DNA of 64,000 nucleotides from Mucilaginibacter sp. dw_454 (GTDB lineage: Bacteria > Bacteroidota > Bacteroidia > Sphingobacteriales > Sphingobacteriaceae): the NCBI RefSeq assembly GCF_018449775.1, contig NZ_JAAVVB010000001.1, positions 1,426,001-1,490,000 on the forward strand, in the 5' to 3' direction. The notes beneath the pieces were generated by a model. That model searched no databases and was not told the DNA's origin. It saw only the letters and a list, made by a program, of their open reading frames with translations. Positions within the stretch are counted from its first letter, which is position 1, and every line of letters starts with the position of its first letter. This document shows positions 49,443 to 58,014 of the stretch, piece after piece. The position numbers were made by a program, and so were the translations under genes.

Positions 49443-50093
49443 ATGAATACACTAGCCGAAGAAAATTATTTAAAAGCCATTTATCACCTCTCGTTAAATG
49501 ATTTAAACGTGAGTACCAACCAGATAGCTGCAGCACTATGCACCAAAGCAGCATCGGTTACAGATATGTTGAAAAAGTTGGCCGATAAGGAGCTGATCAA
49601 CTATGAGCGGTATCAGGGAGTTACGCTTACTGCCGTTGGCGAAAAAATCGCTTTACAAATTATTCGCCGTCACCGACTTTGGGAATACTTTTTGGTAGAA
49701 AAGCTAAATTTTAAGTGGGATGAGGTACATGAGATGGCCGAAGAGTTGGAACACATTTCGTCGGTAGAGCTGGTTGATCGCCTGGATAAGTTTATGGATT
49801 ATCCGAAACATGATCCGCATGGCGACCCGATACCAGACCGCGACGGAAATTTTAAAAAGCATGAATTAATACCGGTGGCATCTTTAAAATTAAACGAGGC
49901 GGGTATTATTTCAGGAGTGCGCGACCATTCGCCCGGTTTTTTACAGTACCTGGACAAACAACAGCTCATCATCGGCAAAAAAATAAAAATTACAGACATT
50001 ATAGCATACGATAACTCTATGATATTACAAGTTGAAACAATCGCCATTCACATAAGCCGCGATGTGGCTAAAAATTTACTGGTAGCGATATGA
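49443..50093 (+). CDS. mntR: DtxR/MntR-type metal-dependent repressor
   Basis: 216 residues in three domains. Winged helix (1-65; VSTNQIAAALCTKAASVTDM), dimerisation and metal domain (68-140; RHRLWEYFLVEKLNFKWDEV then HEMAEELEHISS, with the HxxAExxEH ligand pattern, and DYPKHDPHGDPIPD), and a C-terminal SH3/FeoA-like domain (145-216). It overlaps mntH by 4 bp. The neighbour, and Glu rather than a clear Cys in the metal motif, favour manganese over iron, but both are possible. Confidence 0.9.
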   Translation: MNTLAEENYLKAIYHLSLNDLNVSTNQIAAALCTKAASVTDMLKKLADKELINYERYQGVTLTAVGEKIALQIIRRHRLWEYFLVEKLNFKWDEVHEMAEELEHISSVELVDRLDKFMDYPKHDPHGDPIPDRDGNFKKHELIPVASLKLNEAGIISGVRDHSPGFLQYLDKQQLIIGKKIKITDIIAYDNSMILQVETIAIHISRDVAKNLLVAI

Positions 50094-51973
50094 GCGGCGG
50101 ATTTAACGAATCATTAGGAAATGTGCACGGCTCGGTATCTACCGAAAATAAAACCGGTTGGAAAAAGATCCTGGCTTTTATAGGCCCGGCTTACCTGGTT
50201 AGCGTTGGTTACATGGACCCCGGCAATTGGGCCACGGATATTGCCGGCGGCAGTGCTTTTGGTTATAAACTGATCTGGGTGCTTTTCGCCTCAAACCTCA
50301 TTGCTTTATTACTACAATCGCTATCGGCACGTTTAGGCATTGTGCGCGGACTGGATTTGGCGCAGGCATCAAAGATCACTTACCCGCGTTTTGTCAACCT
50401 GTGTCTTTATATATTGGCGCAGATAGCAATTATCGCGTGCGACCTGGCCGAGATCATTGGCATGGCCATTGGTTTAAACCTGCTGTTCCATCTGCCGTTA
50501 ATATGGGGGGTATCCTTAACTATTACCGATACGTTACTCATGCTCTTCCTGATGAATAAAGGCATGCGTAAACTGGAAGGGTTTATCATATCAATGATTT
50601 TTATTGTTGGCTTATCTTTCCTGGTGGAGATGTTTATAGTAACCCCCGACGTGAAAGAGGTTGCTTTAGGTTTTATTCCGCATAATTTAACAGGCAACTC
50701 CTTATATATAGCCATAGGCATTATTGGTGCGACAGTTATGCCGCATAATCTTTACCTGCACTCGTCCCTGGTACAAACCCGACAAATTACGCGGACAGAT
50801 AAAGGTTTAAAAACCGCTATCCGGTTCAATTTATTCGATACCGTAATAGCGCTTAACCTGGCCTTTCTGGTAAACGCTGCTATATTGATCCTGGCGGCAA
50901 GTGCGTTTTTCAAGAATGGCTATTTTCATATTGCTGAGATACAGGACGCCTACAAATTGCTCGAACATATTTTTGGCCGCACGGCTCCGGTATTATTCGC
51001 TATTGCGCTGATAGCCGCAGGGCAAAGCTCGACCATTACAGGTACGCTTGCAGGCCAGATCATCATGGAGGGGCATATCAACCTGCGCATTGAGCCTTGG
51101 TTACGCCGGTTGTTAACCCGTGTATTGGCTATTGTACCGGCTGTATTCACCATTATTTACGCGGGGCAGGATGGCTTGAGTAACCTACTAATTTTAAGTC
51201 AGGTGGTTTTGAGCTTACAGTTAGGTTTCGCGGTTATCCCATTGATTCATTTTACATCTGACAAGAAAAAGATGGGCAGCTTTGCCATCAGCACTCAAGT
51301 CAAATTCTTCGCCTGGTTAGCTGCGGGGCTAATTATCGCACTGAATGTTAAACTGATTTACGAGCAGATAAAAGAATGGGCGGCGATTTCGCCTGATACT
51401 GCTTTTTGGATGTACGTATTGGTGATACCTGTAGTAATTGGTATAGCATTGTTGTTGTTATATGTTTTCCTGCGTCCACTATTGTTCAAACATGCTGATG
51501 TGCCCACTTACATACCGCATGGTATAGCGAGCGAAATAGACAACCTGGAAGCGGTGGTTTACAATACCATTGGCGTTAGCATCGATTTTTCTGAAAACGA
51601 CACCAATGCCATTCGGCACGCCATTATGCAGGGTGGCAAGAAGGCTAATTATATATTGATCCATGTGGTTGAAACTGCCGGAGCACGCTACTATGGCGAC
51701 CAGGCTATGGACCACGAAACCCAAAGCGACGTAGACAATTTGGACCAATATGTAGCCGCTATACATAAATTAGGATATAAAGCCGAAGCAAAAATTGGCT
51801 ACGGTACTGCTGCAAGCGCAATTGCCGACATTGTTAAAAGCCAACAAATTGATTTTATGGTGATGGGTTCGCATGGCCACAAAGCTTTAAAGGATTTAAT
51901 ATTTGGCACTACCGTAAACAAAGTACGCCATATGGTTAATATCCCGGTACTGGTAGTTAAGGCGCAGAAATAA
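50090..51973 (+). CDS. mntH: NRAMP divalent metal transporter fused to a universal stress domain
   Basis: 627 residues. Residues about 20-460 are an NRAMP transporter with eleven helices. YMDPGNWATDIAGGSAFGY holds the metal-binding DPGN of helix 1 and GATVMPHNLYLHSSLVQTR the MPH of helix 6. Residues about 490-625 form a Usp domain that ends GSHGHKALKDLIFGTTVNKV, the G-x2-G-x9-G-T nucleotide motif, so it could bind ATP. The fusion adds a cytoplasmic nucleotide sensor to Mn(II)/proton import. Standard MntH is about 410-450 residues. Cotranscribed with mntR. Confidence 0.93.
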   Translation: MSGGFNESLGNVHGSVSTENKTGWKKILAFIGPAYLVSVGYMDPGNWATDIAGGSAFGYKLIWVLFASNLIALLLQSLSARLGIVRGLDLAQASKITYPRFVNLCLYILAQIAIIACDLAEIIGMAIGLNLLFHLPLIWGVSLTITDTLLMLFLMNKGMRKLEGFIISMIFIVGLSFLVEMFIVTPDVKEVALGFIPHNLTGNSLYIAIGIIGATVMPHNLYLHSSLVQTRQITRTDKGLKTAIRFNLFDTVIALNLAFLVNAAILILAASAFFKNGYFHIAEIQDAYKLLEHIFGRTAPVLFAIALIAAGQSSTITGTLAGQIIMEGHINLRIEPWLRRLLTRVLAIVPAVFTIIYAGQDGLSNLLILSQVVLSLQLGFAVIPLIHFTSDKKKMGSFAISTQVKFFAWLAAGLIIALNVKLIYEQIKEWAAISPDTAFWMYVLVIPVVIGIALLLLYVFLRPLLFKHADVPTYIPHGIASEIDNLEAVVYNTIGVSIDFSENDTNAIRHAIMQGGKKANYILIHVVETAGARYYGDQAMDHETQSDVDNLDQYVAAIHKLGYKAEAKIGYGTAASAIADIVKSQQIDFMVMGSHGHKALKDLIFGTTVNKVRHMVNIPVLVVKAQK

Positions 51974-52000
51974 ATGCATTTTGCGTAAATTTGCACCGCA

Positions 52001-52453
52001 ATGGCCGAAGAAAAGATTTACATCAAGAATAAAAAAGCATATTTTGAATATACTATCCTGGACAAATATACTGCCGGGCTAAAACTGCTGGGGACTGAGA
52101 TCAAATCAATCCGTAGTGGTAAAGCCAACCTTAATGACGCGTTTTGCACGTTCATCAGCGGGCAACTTTATGTGCGCAACCTACATATTTCTGAATATAC
52201 TTTCGGCTCATTTTACAACCACGAAGCCAAGCGCGACCGCGTGCTGCTTCTCAACAAAAAAGAGCTTAAAAAGCTACTAACCCGAGGTGAAGAGAAAGGA
52301 CTGACCATTGTGCCATTAGCAATTTTCATCAGCGAACGCGGCTTTGCTAAACTAGAGATAGCGCTGGCACAGGGTAAAAAGACTTTCGATAAACGCGAAA
52401 CCCTTAAAGAGCGCGACACTAAAGTGGAGATTGACAGGGCGTTGAAAAGGTAA
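52001..52453 (+). CDS. smpB: tmRNA-binding protein SmpB
   Basis: Delivers tmRNA to stalled ribosomes. 150 residues: YIKNKKAYFEYTILDKYTAG, LLGTEIKSIRSGKANLNDAF, YTFGSFYNHEAKRDRVLLLN and the tail KKTFDKRETLKERDTKVEID. The beta-barrel plus C-terminal helix is complete. TAAATTTG at 51986-51993 fits the -7 element, leaving a leader of only a few bases. The tmRNA gene (ssrA) is not in this window. Confidence 0.97.
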   Translation: MAEEKIYIKNKKAYFEYTILDKYTAGLKLLGTEIKSIRSGKANLNDAFCTFISGQLYVRNLHISEYTFGSFYNHEAKRDRVLLLNKKELKKLLTRGEEKGLTIVPLAIFISERGFAKLEIALAQGKKTFDKRETLKERDTKVEIDRALKR

Positions 52454-52487
52454 TTTGATATCGAATTTCGGATTTCCTAAAAATTAC

Positions 52488-52518
52488 TTGTCATTCTGAG
52501 CATAGCGAAGAATGACAA
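52488..52518. repeat. 31-bp element with TTGTCATTCT inverted ends
   Basis: TTGTCATTCT (52488-52497) and AGAATGACAA (52509-52518) flank GAGCATAGCGA. The core 21 bp is identical to 34513-34533. TGTCATT...AATGACA ends are shared with the 77-bp repeat family, so all may be substrates of one mobilising enzyme. Confidence 0.7.
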
Positions 52519-52538
52519 ATCTGGTATTTAGGGTTTTT

Positions 52539-53195
52539 CTACCAGGCCCGTTCCCCCACCAAAGGTACAAACCTAAAAGTATCTAATACATGGCGCTCAT
52601 AATCATGTGCGCTTGTTTTAAGAATGGTTACCATTTGTTGCGATTTTTCGTCGCCTACCGGAATAACCAGTGTACCACCTATATTTAATTGGCCCAATAA
52701 TGTTTCAGGCACCGTAGGTGCACCTGCGGTAACAATGATCTTGTCGTAAGGCGCATGGCTGGCGATACCTTTTGAGCCGTCGCCTAAAAAGAAATGAGCC
52801 TTGTAGCCCATTCGGGGTAGTAGACTTCGGGTGCGTTCAAAAAGTTTCTCCTGGCGCTCGATAGTAAAAACCTTGGCGCCTACTTCCATCAGCACACAAG
52901 TTTGATAACCACAACCGGTACCAATCTCCAATACCTTATCACCTTTTTTAATATGGAGCAATTCTGTTTGATAAGCTACCGTGTAGGGCTGCGAGATAGT
53001 TTGCCCCTCGCCTATTGGGAAGGCGATGTCTTTGTAAGCCTGGTTCCAGAAAGTTTCATCAAAAAAATAATGGCGTGTAACTTTGCTTATGGCTTGTAAA
53101 ACAGGCTCGTCTTCAATCCCCTTTTTTCTTAACTCCTCGACCAGTTTTTTGCGGGCGCCTTGCTCGCGGTAATTATCAACGTATTTATATGCCAT
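52539..53195 (-). CDS. pcm: Protein-L-isoaspartate O-methyltransferase
   Basis: Repairs isoaspartyl residues in damaged proteins using SAM. 218 residues from the ATG at 53193-53195. RHYFFDETFWNQAYKDIAFP, IGEGQTISQPYTVAYQTELL and VLEIGTGCGYQTCVLMEVGA (SAM motif I) are the PCMT signature; DKIIVTAGAPTVPETLLGQL follows. It is the last gene on the minus strand before smpB and is not obviously in an operon. Confidence 0.95.
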   Translation of the reverse strand: MAYKYVDNYREQGARKKLVEELRKKGIEDEPVLQAISKVTRHYFFDETFWNQAYKDIAFPIGEGQTISQPYTVAYQTELLHIKKGDKVLEIGTGCGYQTCVLMEVGAKVFTIERQEKLFERTRSLLPRMGYKAHFFLGDGSKGIASHAPYDKIIVTAGAPTVPETLLGQLNIGGTLVIPVGDEKSQQMVTILKTSAHDYERHVLDTFRFVPLVGERAW

Positions 53196-53338
53196 GACAC
53201 GATTTACTGGCACTAAATTATACTAAAATTCGGTGATTTTTGTTAATTCAACGAGTTACGAGGAGAAATCTTATACAACTCGCATAGTGTGAATGAATTT
53301 CGTTTTGCACCTATTTTCGAGGCTCAGTTAATAGCACT

Positions 53339-55831
53339 TTAGTACGGGTCCACATCAGGCTGCACGATACTACCCTTGCTCAACTTTGTAGTCTGAAACT
53401 GGGTGATGATATCGCGAATAGTTGTCTTAACCTTATTAATAGATACCCCATCTTTTTCAAACTTGAGCATGATGGACTGAATATAGTAATTGCGGATCCG
53501 GCTAACCAACGGTACCTGCGGACCAACAACCCGGTCCTCACCAAAATGCTGGCGCAATTCTTTGCCCAGGTAGGTGGCCTGGTTATATAAGATCTCTGGG
53601 TCCTTGTGTTTTATATCCAGGTTGATGATACGGTAAAATGGCGGATAATGAAAAGCCTTTCGCTCTTCCATCTCGGTAAAATAAAGGTCGCTATAGTTGT
53701 TTTCTATTACCTGTTTGATCACCCGGTGTGTAGGGTCGTAAGTTTGAATAACCACCTTCCCTTGCTTGCCGCGACGCCCTGCCCTGCCGCTAACCTGGGC
53801 CAACATCTGGAAACTACGCTCGTTGGCACGATAGTCTGGATATTTAAGCAGGCTATCAGCGCTAATGATACCGATGACAGTCACATCTGCAAAGTCAAGT
53901 CCTTTGGCTACCATTTGGGTGCCTATTAGCACATCAATCTTCTTCTCTTCCAGGTCATTCAGAATATTTTGAAGCGAGTTACGCGAACGCGTGGTATCCA
54001 GGTCCATGCGTGCCAGACGTGCCTCAGGCAAAAGCAGGCTCAATTCATCTTCTACCTTCTCGGTACCAAAACCACGATATTCCAATTGTGTTGAGCCACA
54101 AGCCGGGCAAATAGAAGGCGAGTCTTCCTTATAGCCGCAATAATGGCAATGCAGCTTGCCGGTATGTTTATGAAAGGTAAGGCTAACATCGCAGTTGATA
54201 CACTTTGGCGTGTAGGCGCAGATCTTGCATAAAAGCACTGGCGCATAGCCCCTGCGGTTTTGAAACAGGATCACCTGCTCTTTATTGGCGAGTGCGGTCT
54301 GCATATCGGCCATTAAAACGCTGGTAAAATGTGATTGGATAGTTTTCTTCTTTGTTTCTTCTGCTATGCTTACTACCTCAATAGTCGGCAGTTCTACACC
54401 GCCATAGCGTTCGGTTAATTCAGCAAAGCCATACTTGTGTGTACGTGCATTAAAGTAGCTTTCAAAAGATGGAGTAGCCGACCCTAATAGCACTTTACCC
54501 CCATGCAAATTAGCCAGGAAGATTGCCGCATCGCGCGCATTATAGCGCGGAGCCGGGTCAAATTGTTTGTAGGACGTCTCGTGCTCCTCGTCTACAATAA
54601 TTAAACCCAGATCAGCAAATGGCAAAAACACTGACGAGCGTGCGCCGAGCACTACTTTATACTCATTGTTCAATACCTTTTGCCAAACTTCTACCCGCTC
54701 GTTATCATTAAACCGTGAGTGATAGACACCTATATTGGCTCCGAAATATTGGCGCAATCTTTCTATAACGTGAGTAGTCAGTGCAATCTCCGGCAACAGG
54801 TATAACACTTGTTTTCCCTGCGCTATAGCCTGTTCAATTAGCCTGATATAGATCTGTGTTTTGCCAGACGAAGTAACACCATGTAGCAACACCACATCCT
54901 TTTGCGTAAACTGCGCTTTAACGGTATCTAAAGTCGTTTGCTGGTGTTCGCTTAATTTAAAATTGGCATCCAGAAATTCTTCCTCATAAAAAAGGCGACT
55001 TACATTGCGCTCTTCGGCTATAAATACTTCTTTTTCTATCAGAGAATTAATGCTCGATGCGCCGGCGCCGCTCTCTTCTACCAGTTCATTTTTGGAAATG
55101 GTTTTTTGGTGACGGGCCAGTTTCATGTAGGCCAAAACCGCGTCGGCTTGTTTGGGTGCCCGCTTTTCTAATATACCAAATAGCTCTTTCAGGTTTTCCT
55201 GGTTTTGATAAACCGGATTAAGAGTCAGAAAAGTGCGTTTGCGTGGTTTATAACGGTCGCTTACTTCTTCAGATATATTGATGATATTCTTTTCGAATAA
55301 ACCTTTCAGCAACGGCATTACCGTTTTTTGGCTTAGCAGTTTAGAGATATCGCTAATGGTCAGTTCAGGCTGGATCTCTAAAGCTTCAACAATCAAAAAT
55401 TCCTTGTCGTGCAATATAGATTTATCATACTCAAATTCTTTATTGAGCACAATCCTAGTTTCACTGGCAAGTTTAAGGGCCGATGGCAGGGCTGCGTTCA
55501 TCACCTCGCCATCGTAACACATGTAATAATCGCCCAGCCACTTCCAGAATTGCAGTTGATGATTGGTCACCACCGGTCGATCGTCTAATATCTCCAATAA
55601 ATATTTGGCTTCATATTTTTCTGGCGGATACTCGTTAATAGCTGATACTACGGCCGTATACAACTTGCTTTTACCAAACTGCACTACCACACGCTTGCCG
55701 ATAGCAATTACATTATTCAGCTCGTACGGCACCCTATAGGTATAGTTTTTAGCTATCGCCAGCGGCAAAACTACTTCAACAAAAAGCGTCTTCCTGTCTA
55801 TATGTTGGCCCTCGGTAAATTCAAGCATCAT
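53339..55831 (-). CDS. priA: Primosomal replication restart helicase PriA
   Basis: 830 residues. N-terminal fork-binding domain (VEVVLPLAIAKNYTYRVPYE), Walker A LLHGVTSSGKTQIYIRLIEQ, Walker B LIIVDEEHETSYKQFDPAPR, and the two zinc sites with CKICAYTPKCINCDVSLTFH and HCHYCGYKEDSPSICPACGS. Motifs IV to VI follow, including GTQMVAKGLDFADVTVIGII and SGRAGRRGKQG. Longer than the E. coli protein because of an inserted N-terminal winged-helix part. It overlaps the DUF423 gene by 1 bp. Confidence 0.95.
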   Translation of the reverse strand: MMLEFTEGQHIDRKTLFVEVVLPLAIAKNYTYRVPYELNNVIAIGKRVVVQFGKSKLYTAVVSAINEYPPEKYEAKYLLEILDDRPVVTNHQLQFWKWLGDYYMCYDGEVMNAALPSALKLASETRIVLNKEFEYDKSILHDKEFLIVEALEIQPELTISDISKLLSQKTVMPLLKGLFEKNIINISEEVSDRYKPRKRTFLTLNPVYQNQENLKELFGILEKRAPKQADAVLAYMKLARHQKTISKNELVEESGAGASSINSLIEKEVFIAEERNVSRLFYEEEFLDANFKLSEHQQTTLDTVKAQFTQKDVVLLHGVTSSGKTQIYIRLIEQAIAQGKQVLYLLPEIALTTHVIERLRQYFGANIGVYHSRFNDNERVEVWQKVLNNEYKVVLGARSSVFLPFADLGLIIVDEEHETSYKQFDPAPRYNARDAAIFLANLHGGKVLLGSATPSFESYFNARTHKYGFAELTERYGGVELPTIEVVSIAEETKKKTIQSHFTSVLMADMQTALANKEQVILFQNRRGYAPVLLCKICAYTPKCINCDVSLTFHKHTGKLHCHYCGYKEDSPSICPACGSTQLEYRGFGTEKVEDELSLLLPEARLARMDLDTTRSRNSLQNILNDLEEKKIDVLIGTQMVAKGLDFADVTVIGIISADSLLKYPDYRANERSFQMLAQVSGRAGRRGKQGKVVIQTYDPTHRVIKQVIENNYSDLYFTEMEERKAFHYPPFYRIINLDIKHKDPEILYNQATYLGKELRQHFGEDRVVGPQVPLVSRIRNYYIQSIMLKFEKDGVSINKVKTTIRDIITQFQTTKLSKGSIVQPDVDPY

Positions 55832-56214
55832 TATTTACTCTTAGAAGCGGCAACAGCAAGCGATGCCCATCCGCCTATAAATAACAAACCACCAATCGGT
55901 GTTATAGGGCCAATAACGCTGGCCTTTAAATTTAAAATATCCCGACAGGCTAACAGGTATAATGATCCTGAAAAAAAGACAATACCAAACGTAAACAAAT
56001 AATAGGCAGCTGTTGTCCAACTGGTTTTATTTTTAGCCAGTACCGATAAGAATAATAAAGCAAAAACGTGGTAAAAATTATACTCCACCGCGGTGTGCCA
56101 GATCTGCAGTTGATCGGGAGCTATCATTGTTTTCAATCCGTGTGCCCCAAAGGCGCCGGCTATCACGGCAATCATGCCGAATAATGCTGCGGTAATAACG
56201 ATAGATTTATTCAT
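55831..56214 (-). CDS. DUF423 (YgdD-like) membrane protein
   Basis: 127 residues with four helices (5-24, 44-62, 70-88, 98-118). AGAFGAHGLKTMIAPDQLQI and WHTAVEYNFYHVFALLFLSV are the DUF423 signature, with GPITPIGGLLFIGGWASLAV at the end. The function is unknown in all species I know of. TAATG links its stop and the priA start, so it heads a two-gene operon with priA. Confidence 0.9.
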   Translation of the reverse strand: MNKSIVITAALFGMIAVIAGAFGAHGLKTMIAPDQLQIWHTAVEYNFYHVFALLFLSVLAKNKTSWTTAAYYLFTFGIVFFSGSLYLLACRDILNLKASVIGPITPIGGLLFIGGWASLAVAASKSK

Positions 56215-56301
56215 ATTATTCAGAAGGCTAAGTTAACCAATTGAAACTATTACTTGAATGGATGGTGCTAAAAATCTAACTTGCACCGTAATCTAATTAC
56301 A

Positions 56302-57900
56302 ATGAAGCGACTAATTGTTATCACAACACTTTTGGTACTGGCAACGGCCGGCATCACAGTCGTTTATTTCAGGAATTTAAATACACCGGGGTTGCATACC
56401 ACCCAAACCATGCGTACCATTCCGGACAACGCGGCGCTGGTTTTTGAGTTTAATAACGACGACAGCTTTTATGATATTTTTAACGGCAACAAGCTATTTG
56501 CTGCCGTTATTGGCCATGAACAATTGGGCGAACTGGATACCCTGCACGACCAGCTATTTAAGGACCCGGTACTACAAAAATTCTTTAACGGGCAAAATGC
56601 TTTTATCTCGCTGCATCCCATGGCCGATAAATCAATCGGCTTGCTCATTACTACCGCAGCTATCAAGAATTTCAATCCCGACGATATTGATCAATTAACC
56701 GTTAAAACCAACAAAGGCCTGGTGGTTACGCCTACCACTTTTAATGGCAAAAAAGGTTATGTGATCTACTCCTCCATTTTGAAAAAACGTTTTTATTTAT
56801 TGAACAAGGAGGACGGTATCTACACAGGCAGTTTCTCCAAGGACTTAATTGAACTGAGCGCAAAATACATCGCCCCGAAAGACAATAAAGCTTTCATGGC
56901 CCTGCCTGAACAGCAAAACACTAACTCATTGGCTAATTTATATATCAATTACCACAATTTAAATCCATTTTTTGCGGTGTTGTTTAATAATCAGAATACT
57001 GATATTTTTAAATGCTTTAAGCTGTTTCCGGCCCTGGCAGCCCTCAATTTAAATTTCAAAAGTGATGCTTTGCTATTTACCGGTTTTTCGAATATTGAAA
57101 CCGACCAGCCAACCAGTTACCTTAACCTGTTTACTAACCAGCAACCTGTCGCCAATAATTTGAAAGATATCTTCCCCTCGACTACGGCTTATAGCATTTG
57201 CTTTTCGATGTCAGATCCAATAAAGTTTAAGTCTGATTTGTCTGCCTGGTACACCAAAGCCAAAATGCAAACCGAGAAGGACTCCATCTTCGCAAGGATT
57301 AAGTCTGAGACAGGTGTTAATTTAATTACGGAGTTCAACCAATCTTTAGGTCAGGAATTTGCTGTAGTAACTACCAAATACATGGAGAAATATGCCATTG
57401 TGAGTTTAAAAGATGGCTCGGCCTTTAAACCCATAATGAAGAATATCAGCACCATGACTACCGACGAAATTGGCCAGGTTAACTACCGCAAGCTACCTTT
57501 CTTTTTGTTGGGCGATGCATTTAGCCTTTTTAATCGCCCCTGGTTTATGGTGGTAGACAACTATCTTGTTTTAGCTAACAGCCAATCAGAACTGAGCAGT
57601 TATCACGATTACTACTTCAACCAAAAACTACAAAGTAAATCTAAGCAATACAATCAGTTTGCCGATTTGCTGGCCGAGCGTAGTAATGTTAGCTGGTACA
57701 TCAACTTTAAAAACGCGCAACCTATTTTGGAGCGCGACCTGGCTGATGATTTCTATCACGACTTTAAAACCGACGAAACCGGCTGGAAGAATTTTTACGG
57801 AGCATCATATCAGTTAATTTCGTCAAACAAAAACTTTTACACCAGCTTTTGCATGAGTTTGAATCAACCCGACTCCGTTGCTACAAAAACAGTAAAATAA
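56302..57900 (+). CDS. Envelope-anchored protein of unknown function
   Basis: 532 residues from the ATG at 56302; an upstream in-frame TTG adds seven residues without reason. Residues 4-26 are one hydrophobic anchor (RLIVITTLLVLATAGITVVY). The rest is a large, mostly beta-strand domain in the periplasm (TIPDNAALVFEFNNDDSFYD, NAFISLHPMADKSIGLLITT). Family not recognised; it resembles DUF3352-like proteins in lay-out only. No catalytic motif. It is followed on the same strand by the DUF5723-type protein after 114 bp. Confidence 0.72.
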   Translation: MKRLIVITTLLVLATAGITVVYFRNLNTPGLHTTQTMRTIPDNAALVFEFNNDDSFYDIFNGNKLFAAVIGHEQLGELDTLHDQLFKDPVLQKFFNGQNAFISLHPMADKSIGLLITTAAIKNFNPDDIDQLTVKTNKGLVVTPTTFNGKKGYVIYSSILKKRFYLLNKEDGIYTGSFSKDLIELSAKYIAPKDNKAFMALPEQQNTNSLANLYINYHNLNPFFAVLFNNQNTDIFKCFKLFPALAALNLNFKSDALLFTGFSNIETDQPTSYLNLFTNQQPVANNLKDIFPSTTAYSICFSMSDPIKFKSDLSAWYTKAKMQTEKDSIFARIKSETGVNLITEFNQSLGQEFAVVTTKYMEKYAIVSLKDGSAFKPIMKNISTMTTDEIGQVNYRKLPFFLLGDAFSLFNRPWFMVVDNYLVLANSQSELSSYHDYYFNQKLQSKSKQYNQFADLLAERSNVSWYINFKNAQPILERDLADDFYHDFKTDETGWKNFYGASYQLISSNKNFYTSFCMSLNQPDSVATKTVK

Positions 57901-58014
57901 TCATACCTGGTTACATATTTAACTCTAAAACAAAAATTGATTTTATTTTAGCTTAAATTGATTTGGAGTTTTATCTTTAAAAAAGTATACCCCCTGTTAG
58001 CTTATTAATATTAA

